DNA of 34,137 nt from Candidatus Poseidoniales archaeon (GCA_003602575.1 QQRY01000053.1:1-34137); one strand, 5' to 3'. Counted from the stretch's first letter, positions 1 through 8,487 are shown. The notes: generated by a model from the letters alone, not told the origin. Numbers and translations are program-made.

Positions 1-69
1 GGTGTCGGGGCACAGTGCTGAGTTTTCTTTTCCACTATTCAAAACATATTTTTCTGTAAAAAATTAGCG

Positions 70-1125
70 ATGCACTCAAAGAGCAAATGTGTTCCACAAC
101 AAATTATGGTGGCTACTAAACAATACAAATGTTGTTTGGTTGGCGGGACTTTTGATAGATTTCATTCGGGTCATAGTTTACTACTTTCAGCAGCTACTGG
201 GAAATCATCTAGGGTAGAAGTACACGTGACAATTGACGATATGGCTTCTATGAAATCTCCATTTATCGAAGATTATGAAACTAGGGTCGAACATATACTT
301 GATTGGGCCTCCAAGAACCTCGACTCCAATATTCAAATTTACCCTTTGAATGACAAATTTGGCCCTGCTCCGAGTCATAAAGAAGCAGATTGTATTGTTG
401 CTACAGAAGAAACAATTCATAATTGTGAGCAGATAAATAATTCAAGAATCGAAAATAATTTACCATCACTAAAGATCATCAATGTCTCACATATTATCGA
501 CTCATATGGAGAGATATTGAGTTCATCTAGGATTAGAAGTGGATTAGTAGATAGAGATGGTAATCCTTGGCTCACAGATATTCAGAGAAAAAAAATCATT
601 AAAATGGCTCCAATTTTAGATGATGAACTAAAGACTCCTATGGGGCAAATTTATTCAGGTCCAGAAGATATGCCAGAAGTGGCAATGTCATCGGCATTGG
701 AAAGTCTACCTATGAAACGTGGTTCTATTATTGCTGTAGGTGACGTCACAGTAAAGACGCTGCTTGATATGGAAATAGTTCCCGATATTGGATTGATTGA
801 CGGAATGACCAAGAGAACTGCTTTATCAGAAAGTGACATTGTCGACATGGGCCGTTTTGATGAATTAAAACAAGCCTCAAATCCTGCTGGGTGCTTGACT
901 CCTTCTTTATTGGATTCGATAGAAGAGGCAATATTTAGTCAGAACTCAGTCGTGATAAATGTTGATGGAGAAGAAGATCTAGCGCCTCTCTATATTCATT
1001 GTTTGGCGCCAATTGGTAGTGTGATTCTTTACGGTCAGCCAAATGTAGGGGTGGTTTCACAAATCACTACATTAGCGGTAAAAGAAAGATGTCGCGAACT
1101 TTTGAGTATGTTTGAGGTGAAATAA
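70..1125 (+). CDS. Fused pantetheine-phosphate adenylyltransferase / GTP-dependent dephospho-CoA kinase
   Basis: Likely carries out the last two steps of coenzyme A synthesis: 4'-phosphopantetheine to dephospho-CoA, then phosphorylation to CoA with GTP. The N-terminal half is an archaeal-type nucleotidyltransferase with the GGTFDRFHSGH motif at residues 25-35 (HxGH His32/His35) and an SSSRIR motif near residue 153. The C-terminal half matches the DUF359 GTP-dependent dephospho-CoA kinase family, with VGDV near residue 222 followed by a PDIGLIDGMTKR motif. In many archaea these are two separate genes, so this is a fusion. Neither the ATG at 70 nor the in-frame ATG at 106 has a clear ribosome binding site; a TATA-like stretch at 41-53 would fit a nearly leaderless start at 70. 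The next gene overlaps the stop by one base. Confident in both domains; the start is uncertain. Confidence 0.85.
   Translation: MHSKSKCVPQQIMVATKQYKCCLVGGTFDRFHSGHSLLLSAATGKSSRVEVHVTIDDMASMKSPFIEDYETRVEHILDWASKNLDSNIQIYPLNDKFGPAPSHKEADCIVATEETIHNCEQINNSRIENNLPSLKIINVSHIIDSYGEILSSSRIRSGLVDRDGNPWLTDIQRKKIIKMAPILDDELKTPMGQIYSGPEDMPEVAMSSALESLPMKRGSIIAVGDVTVKTLLDMEIVPDIGLIDGMTKRTALSESDIVDMGRFDELKQASNPAGCLTPSLLDSIEEAIFSQNSVVINVDGEEDLAPLYIHCLAPIGSVILYGQPNVGVVSQITTLAVKERCRELLSMFEVK
1114..1120 (+). promoter_or_regulatory. Shine-Dalgarno site of the glycosyltransferase
   Basis: GAGGTGA lies four bases before the ATG at 1125, inside the end of the upstream gene. The same GAGGTG/GGTGA core recurs before several genes here (13546, 8477, 23829) and was used to choose starts. 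Confidence 0.7.
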
Positions 1126-2246
1126 TGGTCTCACAAACCCCCTTAATCTCAATCACAGTATGTGTTAGAGATGGTGTTGATTGGGTAGATGGGTGTTTAG
1201 AGGCATTGAAAAATCAGACTTATCGGCCTTTAGAAATTATTGCAATAGATGATGGGTCTACCGATGGTTCGGCCGAATGTCTACAAAAGTGGCACGATGA
1301 AGATAGTGAAATTCCAGTTTATGTTCTAACTCAACCTCCGACTGGATTGTCTTCGGGAAGGCAATTAGCTTTGGATAATGCAAAAGGAGAATGGGTTGCA
1401 ATCACTGATATCGATGTAAGGCCTGAACAAACATGGATTGCAAATTTGTATTCAGAGTCTAATCCTGTTTCTACCGAAGAGACAGTAGTTGCAGTAACAG
1501 GAAGGACAATTTTCGAAAGATCTTCTGATTTAATCAGTAAAGTAAGATCGGTAGAAATTGCTTCTAAATATCGTTCTAGACCTAGGAGTACAAGTTTAGC
1601 AAATGGGCCATGTTCAATGTTTCATCGTGAATCCTTGATTGAAATTGGCGGTTTTAATCCGGAGTGGTATCATGCAGAAGATATGGAAGTTAGTCTAAGG
1701 CTTATTGAAAATGGGGGAACCATTGTTTATGCTCCCGATGCTTTAGTATCTCACGTACCAGAGTCAGGGCGTAAACGATTTTTGGCTAAGAGATCCAGAG
1801 ACGCTCGAGCCCACGTTAGAATAATGAGGAATTTCCCTCGAAGGAGAAGAAAAGGTCCGGATTTAGATTTCTTAGGTAGTTCAATAATAGTTTTGATGGT
1901 TGCTCCTCTTTGGATTAGTGCATTAGTCTCAGGATTACCATTTATCTATTCACTAGTAACTTCAGATAATTTAGATTGGAATACAATAAAACAGTGGTGG
2001 GAATTCAAGATGCTTATTTTGACATTATTATTATTGATTTTACATCAGTTTATACTTTTAAGAGGTCCTTTAGGTGTTGTAGTTAGAGGTTCGATAAGAG
2101 AGAGTAATCAACCGAAAATAATAGCTTTGTTTTCTTTGAGAGCGTTGACACTACAGTGGAGTTTAGCATTATGGAAGGGATTACTTCTAGGAGTAATTGA
2201 CTCTATTACAGGAAAAAACGGCCATCGCCGAATGTTCTCGAAATGA
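1125..2246 (+). CDS. Membrane-bound family 2 glycosyltransferase
   Basis: A GT-A fold glycosyltransferase of family 2 that probably moves a nucleotide-activated sugar onto a lipid or surface glycan on the cytoplasmic face of the membrane. The N-terminus has the typical ISITVCVRDG strand and an IDDGSTDGS motif near residue 40. A TDIDVRP (DxD-type, metal/UDP-binding) motif lies near residue 95, GPCSMFHR and GGFNPEWYHAEDMEVSLRL further on; the ED pair is the usual acid base region. The last 130 residues hold two or three hydrophobic membrane segments. The ATG overlaps the stop of the upstream gene by one base and a GAGGTGA ribosome binding site at 1114-1120 precedes it, so the two genes are probably co-transcribed. 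Substrate unknown. Confidence 0.85.
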   Translation: MVSQTPLISITVCVRDGVDWVDGCLEALKNQTYRPLEIIAIDDGSTDGSAECLQKWHDEDSEIPVYVLTQPPTGLSSGRQLALDNAKGEWVAITDIDVRPEQTWIANLYSESNPVSTEETVVAVTGRTIFERSSDLISKVRSVEIASKYRSRPRSTSLANGPCSMFHRESLIEIGGFNPEWYHAEDMEVSLRLIENGGTIVYAPDALVSHVPESGRKRFLAKRSRDARAHVRIMRNFPRRRRKGPDLDFLGSSIIVLMVAPLWISALVSGLPFIYSLVTSDNLDWNTIKQWWEFKMLILTLLLLILHQFILLRGPLGVVVRGSIRESNQPKIIALFSLRALTLQWSLALWKGLLLGVIDSITGKNGHRRMFSK

Positions 2247-2256
2247 GTAGATTTAC

Positions 2257-2820
2257 TCAGTCCAAATTTTCATCGCCCTCTGGTGCGAATGAAAAGTAAT
2301 TTAGGGCTAAGCCAAATGATAGAAGAGCAATCGTGACTGAGTAAACACCAGGGTCAATCCAGCCTATAGAATTCAATCCAAAGTACAGGTAATTAACAAC
2401 TCCAAGAAGAAGACACCATGCACCTGCAAGTCTTGACCAACCACCGACAGAAGGATCAGCTAGTGCAGGCCATGTTTCATTTACAAAAATAGATTTGAAC
2501 CATGCTACTACCCCGCCATCTTGTTGATTTATAGTTTTAAATCCTAAGAATACTAAACCAGCACATATAGCCATAAATACGGCATCAGATGGGACAAAAG
2601 CAGCAGCATCATCTAAACTTCCGAATGCTTTGTTGGTTGCTTCTAATGTGAATACTCCGCCCCAAGAAACTCTGTAACTTGGGTGAATGCAGCCTACAAG
2701 ATTTAGAACCGCGAGGAAAAGCCCTAACAATCCAAATGATACAAACCAGTTGGCGAGTGTTTTGTTAGGATTCATAATCATCTCTAGGATGGTAGTAGAG
2801 TCATCATTGTCTTCACTCAT
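2257..2820 (-). CDS. Four-TM integral membrane protein of unknown function
   Basis: I do not recognise a family. The protein has about four hydrophobic segments: one soon after the N-terminus (WFVSFGLLGLFLAVLNLVGC), one around AVFMAICAGLVFLGF, one around GAWCLLLGVVNYLYFG and one near the C-terminus (VYSVTIALLSFGLALNYF). The N-terminal and C-terminal tails are acidic. The open frame extends to 2862, but the ATG at 2820 is preceded by AGGTGG (complement of 2829-2834) at a spacing of eight bases, so I take 2820 as the start, giving 187 residues. It lies downstream of orc1/cdc6 on the same strand, separated by about 70 bases, and converges with the glycosyltransferase. Confidence 0.65.
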   Translation of the reverse strand: MSEDNDDSTTILEMIMNPNKTLANWFVSFGLLGLFLAVLNLVGCIHPSYRVSWGGVFTLEATNKAFGSLDDAAAFVPSDAVFMAICAGLVFLGFKTINQQDGGVVAWFKSIFVNETWPALADPSVGGWSRLAGAWCLLLGVVNYLYFGLNSIGWIDPGVYSVTIALLSFGLALNYFSFAPEGDENLD

Positions 2821-2890
2821 AGATTTGGCCACCTGCATTAAAGATATAAGAACACCGAACAAAAAATAGTTTCATTTAGCAAAAATTCAA

Positions 2891-4132
2891 TCATAGTCTA
2901 CTCTGATGCTTGTAGTTACTCGAGAAAACATCTTCGATATGTGGTTCTGATTCAACCATTATCATGACAGGATCAATATTTTGAGGAATACATGAATTAA
3001 TTTCTTTGGTACGGCCGTATCTTCCTCTACTGATTGTTCTTGCAGTAATCAATCCTAGCATGTCAAGGCTTGAAATCAATCCCGAAACCCTTCGCTGAGT
3101 TAATGCATTTTGACCAACATATCTACATGCCTGCGTGTAAATAGCATAAACTTCACCGGTTTGGATATTTCGAAGTCCATTTTTCTCATTGATTAAAATT
3201 GAAGATAAAACTAATTTTTGTTGACTAGGTAGTTTAGAAATTATAGGAGTCATTTGATCCGATTCTATTTGATGTTGGGCAGATCTTACGTGATGTTGCT
3301 CTACCATTGGAGAGCCACTTTGTTCTGCCTTTTCGGCTGAAACTCGAAGCAGATCAAGCGCACATCTAGCATCACCATGTTCCTGTGCTGCAAGTGCCGC
3401 ACAAAGTGCAATTACACCATCACCAAGTACGTCTTCGTTGAGGGATAGATTAGAACGCTGACGTAGGATATCTTGTAACTGCTCCGCATCATAAGGGTTG
3501 AAGATTACATCTAACTGTCCAAGTCTTGAGCGAACTCTTGGATCTAGGAAGTCGGTAAATTTCAAGTCATTTGAGATTCCGATTACACAAGCTCGTGCAT
3601 GGTTAAGAGAAGCATTGAGGCTTGTCAAATTATACAGCAAATCATCTCCTGCTTTACGCACTAAGTGGTCAATTTCATCAAGAACAATCACAAATACTCC
3701 CTTTCGTGAATCCATTCTTTTTATCAATTCTCCAAATACTCTATCTGTGGGCCAACCAGTAAAAGGAATCTCATCGATTTCATGACTTTCTAGTAATGAG
3801 TTTCCTATGTGGCTCAAAACTCTATACTGTGTGTCAATTTGACGACAGTTTACCATTATAGATTGAACAGGTCTCTTCAGTTCCTGACCCTTCTTTTCTA
3901 GTTCATCACAAACAAACGAGGTCACAGCAGTTTTGCCAGCCCCGGTTACTCCATATAGGGTCATATTAGATGGAATGTGCCCTTTAAGAGCCTCAACTAA
4001 ATTGAATGATAAAGTCTCGATTTCTGTTTTTCTATGAGGGAGACTTTGTGGTTGATAGTCATGGCGAAGAATTTCTTTATTTTTGAACAACGTTTTTCTT
4101 GATAGAAAACCATCGAAAATGTTGTCCGTCAT
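2891..4132 (-). CDS. cdc6: Orc1/Cdc6 replication initiator AAA+ ATPase
   Basis: Archaeal origin recognition and helicase-loading ATPase. It shows the family order: an N-terminal stretch with NKEILRHDYQPQSLPHR, Walker A GVTGAGKTAVTS, Walker B VFVIVLDEIDHL, a sensor-1 segment CVIGISNDLKF, an arginine-rich VRSRLGQ box, then a lid and a C-terminal winged helix expected to bind origin repeats. The open frame can be extended to a TTG at 4228, but the ATG at 4132 has GGTGA four bases upstream and puts the conserved N-terminus at the usual place (413 residues), so I prefer it. The upstream AT-rich gap holds a TATA-like element. Archaeal origins often sit next to this gene; I found no convincing origin-box repeats in the adjacent gap. 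Confidence 0.92.
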   Translation of the reverse strand: MTDNIFDGFLSRKTLFKNKEILRHDYQPQSLPHRKTEIETLSFNLVEALKGHIPSNMTLYGVTGAGKTAVTSFVCDELEKKGQELKRPVQSIMVNCRQIDTQYRVLSHIGNSLLESHEIDEIPFTGWPTDRVFGELIKRMDSRKGVFVIVLDEIDHLVRKAGDDLLYNLTSLNASLNHARACVIGISNDLKFTDFLDPRVRSRLGQLDVIFNPYDAEQLQDILRQRSNLSLNEDVLGDGVIALCAALAAQEHGDARCALDLLRVSAEKAEQSGSPMVEQHHVRSAQHQIESDQMTPIISKLPSQQKLVLSSILINEKNGLRNIQTGEVYAIYTQACRYVGQNALTQRRVSGLISSLDMLGLITARTISRGRYGRTKEINSCIPQNIDPVMIMVESEPHIEDVFSSNYKHQSRL

Positions 4133-4262
4133 TCGTTCACCAAGCCTAAGCATCGAAACAATGGCCGTTAGGACAAAGCGCGATGTTTTGGGGGAGTCCG
4201 AGTCCCCCTCATAAGCATGTCCACTCAAAACTGAATCAAAATTGTATTTTGGCAGGTTTAGA

Positions 4263-4277
4263 AATATTTTTTTATTT
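4263..4277 (-). promoter_or_regulatory. Putative TATA element of orc1/cdc6
   Basis: On the minus strand this reads as an A-rich AAATAAAAAAATATT block inside the AT-rich gap between the RNase Z-like gene and orc1/cdc6. A TATA box here would start transcription near 4244. That gives a short leader for the TTG at 4228 or about 110 bases for the preferred ATG at 4132. Sequence inspection only. Confidence 0.4.
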
Positions 4278-4300
4278 CAATAATAAGGCATAATTTTGTT

Positions 4301-4306
4301 AAAAAA
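4301..4306 (-). terminator. T-rich terminator after the RNase Z-like gene
   Basis: On the minus strand a TTATTTTTTAAC run follows the stop codon at 4321 by about 15 bases. Short T-runs without a hairpin are the usual archaeal termination signal. It separates this gene from orc1/cdc6. Confidence 0.35.
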
Positions 4307-4320
4307 TAACATTTTTCGGT

Positions 4321-5106
4321 TTATTTCCAATGTCCATTTTCCCAGATAAATTCATCTCCGTCAGAGGCATGATGAACATTGCTTGGATGATTGGGAAATT
4401 CTGTCTCGGTAATCTTAGGAAACTTAGAATCTTTATCATCTATGTATGTGTGAGTGATAACAAATTTTGTCGATGGATACATCTCTGACAACTTTTGAAT
4501 ATCCGAAGGCTTGTGGTGATGTTCACTGTCAACCCATTCCGGTAATCCCATCTCTACTACACCTAATTGCGATCTTTCAATCGCTTGATAAAGAGTATCA
4601 CATGGCCCTGAATCTCCACTGTGAACTACACTAGCCCCGTCTGGTGATTCAAATCTATATCCGAATGGATCAACCGAATCATCATGATGAACTCTAAATC
4701 TCTCCCAAGACCAACCATCTTCAGTTTTTCCTGTAGTCTCTTCAATCCATGTTATTCGAGTTAGGAAATTTTCCAGACTCCCAGGATAAGCAAGGTTGCA
4801 TAGATTTGTAATACGTTCTTTCGCACCCGGTGCAGCTATAATTTTCAATGGAGAGTTGTTTTGTCTATCAGAGATATATTGTCTCTCCAAGAATAGGAAA
4901 GGTAGTCCAAAAACATGGTCGCCGTGGAGATGAGTGATGAATATAGTTTCAATTTTATCAACCGTGATTCCATTTTTTCGTAGGCCGATTAATGCTGTGG
5001 GCGGGGCATCAACCAAGTGCTTGTCATCGATTAAGACATGTGAATGTAAGCGCCCATTTGGAAGAAAGGCGTTGCCTGTCCCAAGCATCTTAACCTTGTG
5101 CGCCAT
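4321..5106 (-). CDS. Metallo-beta-lactamase-fold hydrolase, RNase Z-like
   Basis: Likely a zinc phosphodiesterase of the RNase Z/ElaC type, the family that trims tRNA 3' trailers. The metal-binding motif THLHGDH spans residues 58-64 (His59, His61, Asp63, His64). An early LGTGNAFLPNG loop replaces the LGTG-xxPT of typical RNase Z. Further ligands are suggested by VVHSGDSGPCD (mid-protein) and VITHTYIDD near the C-terminus. The length, 261 residues, is a little short of the usual ~300, and the exosite arm is not obvious. A tRNA-specific role is therefore inferred; another MBL phosphodiesterase is possible. The AGG about ten bases before the ATG is only a weak ribosome binding site. Confidence 0.7.
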   Translation of the reverse strand: MAHKVKMLGTGNAFLPNGRLHSHVLIDDKHLVDAPPTALIGLRKNGITVDKIETIFITHLHGDHVFGLPFLFLERQYISDRQNNSPLKIIAAPGAKERITNLCNLAYPGSLENFLTRITWIEETTGKTEDGWSWERFRVHHDDSVDPFGYRFESPDGASVVHSGDSGPCDTLYQAIERSQLGVVEMGLPEWVDSEHHHKPSDIQKLSEMYPSTKFVITHTYIDDKDSKFPKITETEFPNHPSNVHHASDGDEFIWENGHWK

Positions 5107-5235
5107 AACATTGCCTATGAGTAATTAGATATTGTTTTAATCGACAATTCTACGACGCAAAAAAATCCAAAATTAAAAATGATGATAAACAATCCCCTTT
5201 TGGCTTCATCATAGCGCTATGCTATCGGTGGTATT

Positions 5236-6486
5236 ATGTCCGATTGGTCCGCAAAAAATCCGTATATGACTAACATTACAGAGAACTTTATTTTGAATGG
5301 AGAAGGTTCCCGTAAAGAAACCAGACATATCGTTTTTGAATTAGGTGATTCCGGTTTAGATTACAAGGTTGGAGATGCACTAGGAGTTGTATCGGAAAAT
5401 CCACCTCATATCGTAGAGGAATTAATTGAAGTTCAAGGCTGGGACCCTGAACAAATTGTCACTACACACAATGGTGAAAGAACTCTATATGATGCTTTAA
5501 AAAAGGACTTTGAAGTACACCTTGCAGGTAAGAAATTCGTTCAGTCATTGACAGAAAAAGTCGTTTCTTCAGGAATGAAAATCTCGGTGAAAATAGTTTC
5601 CCGTTCACGTGGAAAAGAAACTTGGGATTCTTCTAAAGACGGGGATTTACCCCCTGGACTAGCTAAATCTGCTCCATCCGATGACCCCAGTGAAAAAGTC
5701 GCTGCTATAGTAGGAGATGAGAAAGCGATTGAAGATTATCTATGGACTAGAGATTATGTCGACATAATGAGGGAATTTGATGTAAAATATGCTCCTGAAG
5801 AGTTTTTTGAATTAGTATCAAGGCTCAAGCCAAGGCTATACTCTATCGCATCATCACATGATGCACACCCAGGATATGTTGAACTGACAGTCGGTATTGT
5901 ACGTTTCAGTTATCATGGCAGAGATAGAGGAGGATTATGCACTCAATTTATGGCGGATGAAATTGGAACAACCAGTAAGAAGTTAGGAGTATTTATGTCC
6001 CCGACAAAATCCTTTGTTTTACCAGAAGATAAGTCTACAGACATCATTATGGTAGGTCCTGGGACTGGAATCGCCCCGTTTAGGGCATTCATGGAACAAC
6101 GTGTTTTTGATGGAGGCAGTGGTAAGAACTGGTTATTTTTTGGAGACCAATCTTCTAAAACCGAATTTTATTACAAAGACGAGATTGAGTCATGGATTGA
6201 TGAAGGCCATCTGTATAGATTCACAACTGCGTGGTCTCGTGATCAAGAAGAGAAAATATATGTTCAACATAGATTGAAAGAACACGGGGCAGAGGTTTGG
6301 GAATGGTTCGAAAGAGGCGCATATTTCTACATCTGTGGAGATAAGAAATATATGGCCAAAGATGTGCACAGAGCCTTGATAGAAATAGCCCAAGAACATG
6401 GCGGATTATCTGAAGATGATGCAACTCATTTCATTGAAAAGACAATGATGAGGGAAGAAAAGCGATATCTACGTGACGTATACTAA
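5236..6486 (+). CDS. FAD/NADPH oxidoreductase, CysJ/cytochrome P450 reductase-type without flavodoxin domain
   Basis: A diflavin-reductase-like electron-transfer flavoprotein that has the connecting, FAD and NADPH domains of sulfite reductase alpha subunit but no N-terminal FMN flavodoxin domain. The FAD-binding RLYSIASS motif starts at residue 200 and GGLCTQFMAD follows. The NADPH-binding GPGTGIAPFRAF motif starts at residue 274, then LFFGDQ, YFYICGDKKYMAKDVH and a C-terminal tail ending in Tyr. It would take electrons from NADPH and pass them to an unknown partner, possibly ferredoxin or a separate flavodoxin. A GGTGG ribosome binding site precedes the ATG. Its stop codon directly abuts the stop of the next, convergent gene. 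Confidence 0.85.
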   Translation: MSDWSAKNPYMTNITENFILNGEGSRKETRHIVFELGDSGLDYKVGDALGVVSENPPHIVEELIEVQGWDPEQIVTTHNGERTLYDALKKDFEVHLAGKKFVQSLTEKVVSSGMKISVKIVSRSRGKETWDSSKDGDLPPGLAKSAPSDDPSEKVAAIVGDEKAIEDYLWTRDYVDIMREFDVKYAPEEFFELVSRLKPRLYSIASSHDAHPGYVELTVGIVRFSYHGRDRGGLCTQFMADEIGTTSKKLGVFMSPTKSFVLPEDKSTDIIMVGPGTGIAPFRAFMEQRVFDGGSGKNWLFFGDQSSKTEFYYKDEIESWIDEGHLYRFTTAWSRDQEEKIYVQHRLKEHGAEVWEWFERGAYFYICGDKKYMAKDVHRALIEIAQEHGGLSEDDATHFIEKTMMREEKRYLRDVY

Positions 6487-6957
6487 TCATAGGCCACTAG
6501 TCGGTAACTCGACGCATGCAATTGGTACATTCATTTGAACACTCATTTCCATCATTTTCTTTGTCCACACTGAGTCGGGACCAGGGAAGGCCAACATATG
6601 AGTAGCATTAGTGAGCATTTCCTTTGCTAGTGATGAGACAGCCTCAGGCCTGCCGCTGTCTTTGGCAAAATCAGGCCTTGGCTTTGACCAAGCCTCATTG
6701 TAAACTGCTAATGGGATATTATTGTTGTCCGCCCATCTTTCTGCAAGGAAATCCACACCGCTAGCGCCGCCAAGAATTATCATATCTGGATAAGCGTGAT
6801 TTTCTACCCATAAGTCTAACTGGTTTTCTAACCAAGAATAATCATAGAATTTAGAATTTCCACAAATTACTAGATTGACTACACGTCCATCTCGATTCAA
6901 ATCTTTACCACCCAACTCGGCGACAATCTCTGCGCCTGTTTTCTCATTTTCCGCCAT
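6487..6957 (-). CDS. SLOG-fold protein, DUF2493/YspA-like
   Basis: The protein has a Rossmann-like SLOG pattern: a first strand VNLVICGNSKFYD, then MIILGGASGVDFLAERWA (the glycine-rich nucleotide-binding turn), a third strand LAVYNEAW, and THMLAFPGPDSVWTKKMM near the end. This matches the DUF2493 / cpYpsA-related group, thought to bind nucleotide or related ligands; the actual substrate is unknown. The open frame reaches 6981, but the ATG at 6957 is preceded by GGAGG (complement of 6961-6965) and fits a TATA-like element further up, giving 156 residues. The stop abuts that of the reductase gene with no base between. Confidence 0.7.
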   Translation of the reverse strand: MAENEKTGAEIVAELGGKDLNRDGRVVNLVICGNSKFYDYSWLENQLDLWVENHAYPDMIILGGASGVDFLAERWADNNNIPLAVYNEAWSKPRPDFAKDSGRPEAVSSLAKEMLTNATHMLAFPGPDSVWTKKMMEMSVQMNVPIACVELPTSGL

Positions 6958-6997
6958 GAGCCTCCATATGTGTATTATCATATCAAATTTTCCCTCA

Positions 6998-7009
6998 AAT
7001 TTATTTTTT
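6998..7009 (-). promoter_or_regulatory. Putative TATA element of the SLOG gene
   Basis: On the minus strand AAAAAATAAATT lies about 45 bases before the ATG at 6957. A start of transcription near 6977 would give a 20-base leader carrying the GGAGG site. The 156-base gap 6982-7137 is a divergent promoter region. Confidence 0.4.
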
Positions 7010-7080
7010 AGAGCATTAAACCATCATTTTGTGATAGTTTTAAGGAAATTAACCCCCTTAATCCGACATTATTTCCTGCC

Positions 7081-7090
7081 TTAATTTATG
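7081..7090 (+). promoter_or_regulatory. Putative TATA element of the biotin carboxylase gene
   Basis: TTAATTTATG lies about 50 bases before the ATG at 7138 and would place the transcript start near 7112. The leader would then contain the perfect inverted repeat at 7124-7136. Inspection only. Confidence 0.35.
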
Positions 7091-7123
7091 CATTTTCAAC
7101 CGTTTGCCTCTTAGAATGTCTCG

Positions 7124-7136
7124 ACACACAGTGTGT
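7124..7136. repeat. 13-base inverted repeat just before accC
   Basis: ACACAC-A-GTGTGT is a perfect palindrome with a one-base centre ending two bases before the ATG at 7138. It could be an operator or a leader hairpin, or be chance. Confidence 0.35.
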
Positions 7137-7137
7137 T

Positions 7138-8478
7138 ATGGGATTCAAGCGTGTCTTGATTGCAAACCGTGGCGAAATCGCTCTTAGAATACTTAGAACA
7201 TTACGAGATATGGGAATTGAGGTTGCGATAATTCATGGTCGTGAAGATCGCTTATCACTACCAGTCAGACTCTCAGATATCGCCTATCCAATCTATAGTT
7301 CAAACCCTCTTGACTCCTATTTGGATATTGAAGCGGTTGTCAAGGCTGCTAAAGAGTTGGAATGCGATGCGGTTCATCCCGGATATGGCTTCTTAGCAGA
7401 AAATGCTGATTTTGTCAAGAGACTTGAACAAGAAGGAATTACATTCATCGGCCCTTCAGCAGATGTCATCACTTTATTGGGTGATAAAATCGAAGCCAGA
7501 GCCGCAATGGAGGCAGCTGGTTTACCTACCGCAAAAGGTTCTTCAGAACCAATATCAGACGAGAAAGTAGCAAGTAAATTAGCCGAAGAAATCGGTTATC
7601 CTGTGATAATTAAGGCTGCTGCTGGAGGCGGAGGAATCGGTATGCAGATTGTTGAGAAAGGTGAAGAATTCGCTAGTGCTCTGAAACTATGTCAATCTAG
7701 GGCCAAGTCAGCTTTTGGCGATGAGAGAGTATTTGTTGAAAAATATATTCAGGGAGCCCAACACGTTGAATTTCAAGTTCTTGGTGACGGAAAAAAAGCG
7801 ATTCATTTTGGAGAAAGATTCTGTTCAATTCAACGTAGGCATCAGAAACTGGTCGAAGAAGGCCCTTGGCTTTCTGATGAAAAAAGAGCAGAAATTGGAA
7901 ACTTGGTTTGTAAAGGAGCGGAGACAGTTGGCTACAAGGGTCTTGCTACCTTCGAGTTTTTGAGAGATTCAAGTGGTGACTTCTACTTCTTAGAAGTTAA
8001 TCCTAGGGTACAAGTTGAGCATACGGTTACAGAATTGATTACAGGACATAATCTGGTTGAATTGGGAATTCGAGTTGCACAAGGTGAAGAATTATTGCTT
8101 AAACAAGAGGATATTGAGTGGCGAGGTCATGCGATACAGTGTAGGCTAAATGCCGAAGATCCAAAGGAATTCATACCAAGTCCTGGCCGTCTATGGGAGT
8201 GCCATTTCCCCTCAGGATATGGAATTAGGTGTGATACTCACGCTCATGCTGGTTATGAAATGCCGGGCTGCTTTGATTCTCTACTTGCCAAATTACTTAC
8301 TTGGGGTAAAGATAGAGAAGATGCGATCAAACGTATGCGTACTGCTCTAGATGAAACTACCATTACCGGTGTTCAACATCTAATTCCTCTTCATCGAAGA
8401 ATAATGGATGAAGAAGATTTCTTGAACAGGGATGTAACAATTCAATATATTGATAATCATCAAGAATTATTGGGTTAG
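7138..8478 (+). CDS. accC: Biotin carboxylase subunit of acyl-CoA carboxylase
   Basis: ATP-grasp enzyme that carboxylates the biotin of a carrier protein, the first half of acetyl-/propionyl-CoA carboxylase. It starts with the typical KRVLIANRGEIALRILR, has the glycine-rich ATP loop KAAAGGGGIGMQ from Lys159 (same number as the E. coli enzyme), and LEVNPRVQVEHTVTE with Glu286, Asn288 and Arg290. The length of 446 residues is that of a stand-alone subunit with no biotinyl domain attached. No carboxyltransferase or biotin carrier is visible in the window, so the partners are elsewhere. It could supply malonyl-CoA to the synthase at 23.8 kb, or methylmalonyl-CoA to other pathways. No ribosome binding site is evident before the ATG. 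Confidence 0.92.
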   Translation: MGFKRVLIANRGEIALRILRTLRDMGIEVAIIHGREDRLSLPVRLSDIAYPIYSSNPLDSYLDIEAVVKAAKELECDAVHPGYGFLAENADFVKRLEQEGITFIGPSADVITLLGDKIEARAAMEAAGLPTAKGSSEPISDEKVASKLAEEIGYPVIIKAAAGGGGIGMQIVEKGEEFASALKLCQSRAKSAFGDERVFVEKYIQGAQHVEFQVLGDGKKAIHFGERFCSIQRRHQKLVEEGPWLSDEKRAEIGNLVCKGAETVGYKGLATFEFLRDSSGDFYFLEVNPRVQVEHTVTELITGHNLVELGIRVAQGEELLLKQEDIEWRGHAIQCRLNAEDPKEFIPSPGRLWECHFPSGYGIRCDTHAHAGYEMPGCFDSLLAKLLTWGKDREDAIKRMRTALDETTITGVQHLIPLHRRIMDEEDFLNRDVTIQYIDNHQELLG

Positions 8479-8487
8479 GTGACAAAT

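Noticed and set aside
4229-4320. Replication origin beside orc1/cdc6
   Set aside because: The gap is AT-rich and the position is suggestive, but it is only 92 bases and I found no repeated inverted origin-recognition boxes. The AT-richness is explained by a promoter and a T-rich terminator.
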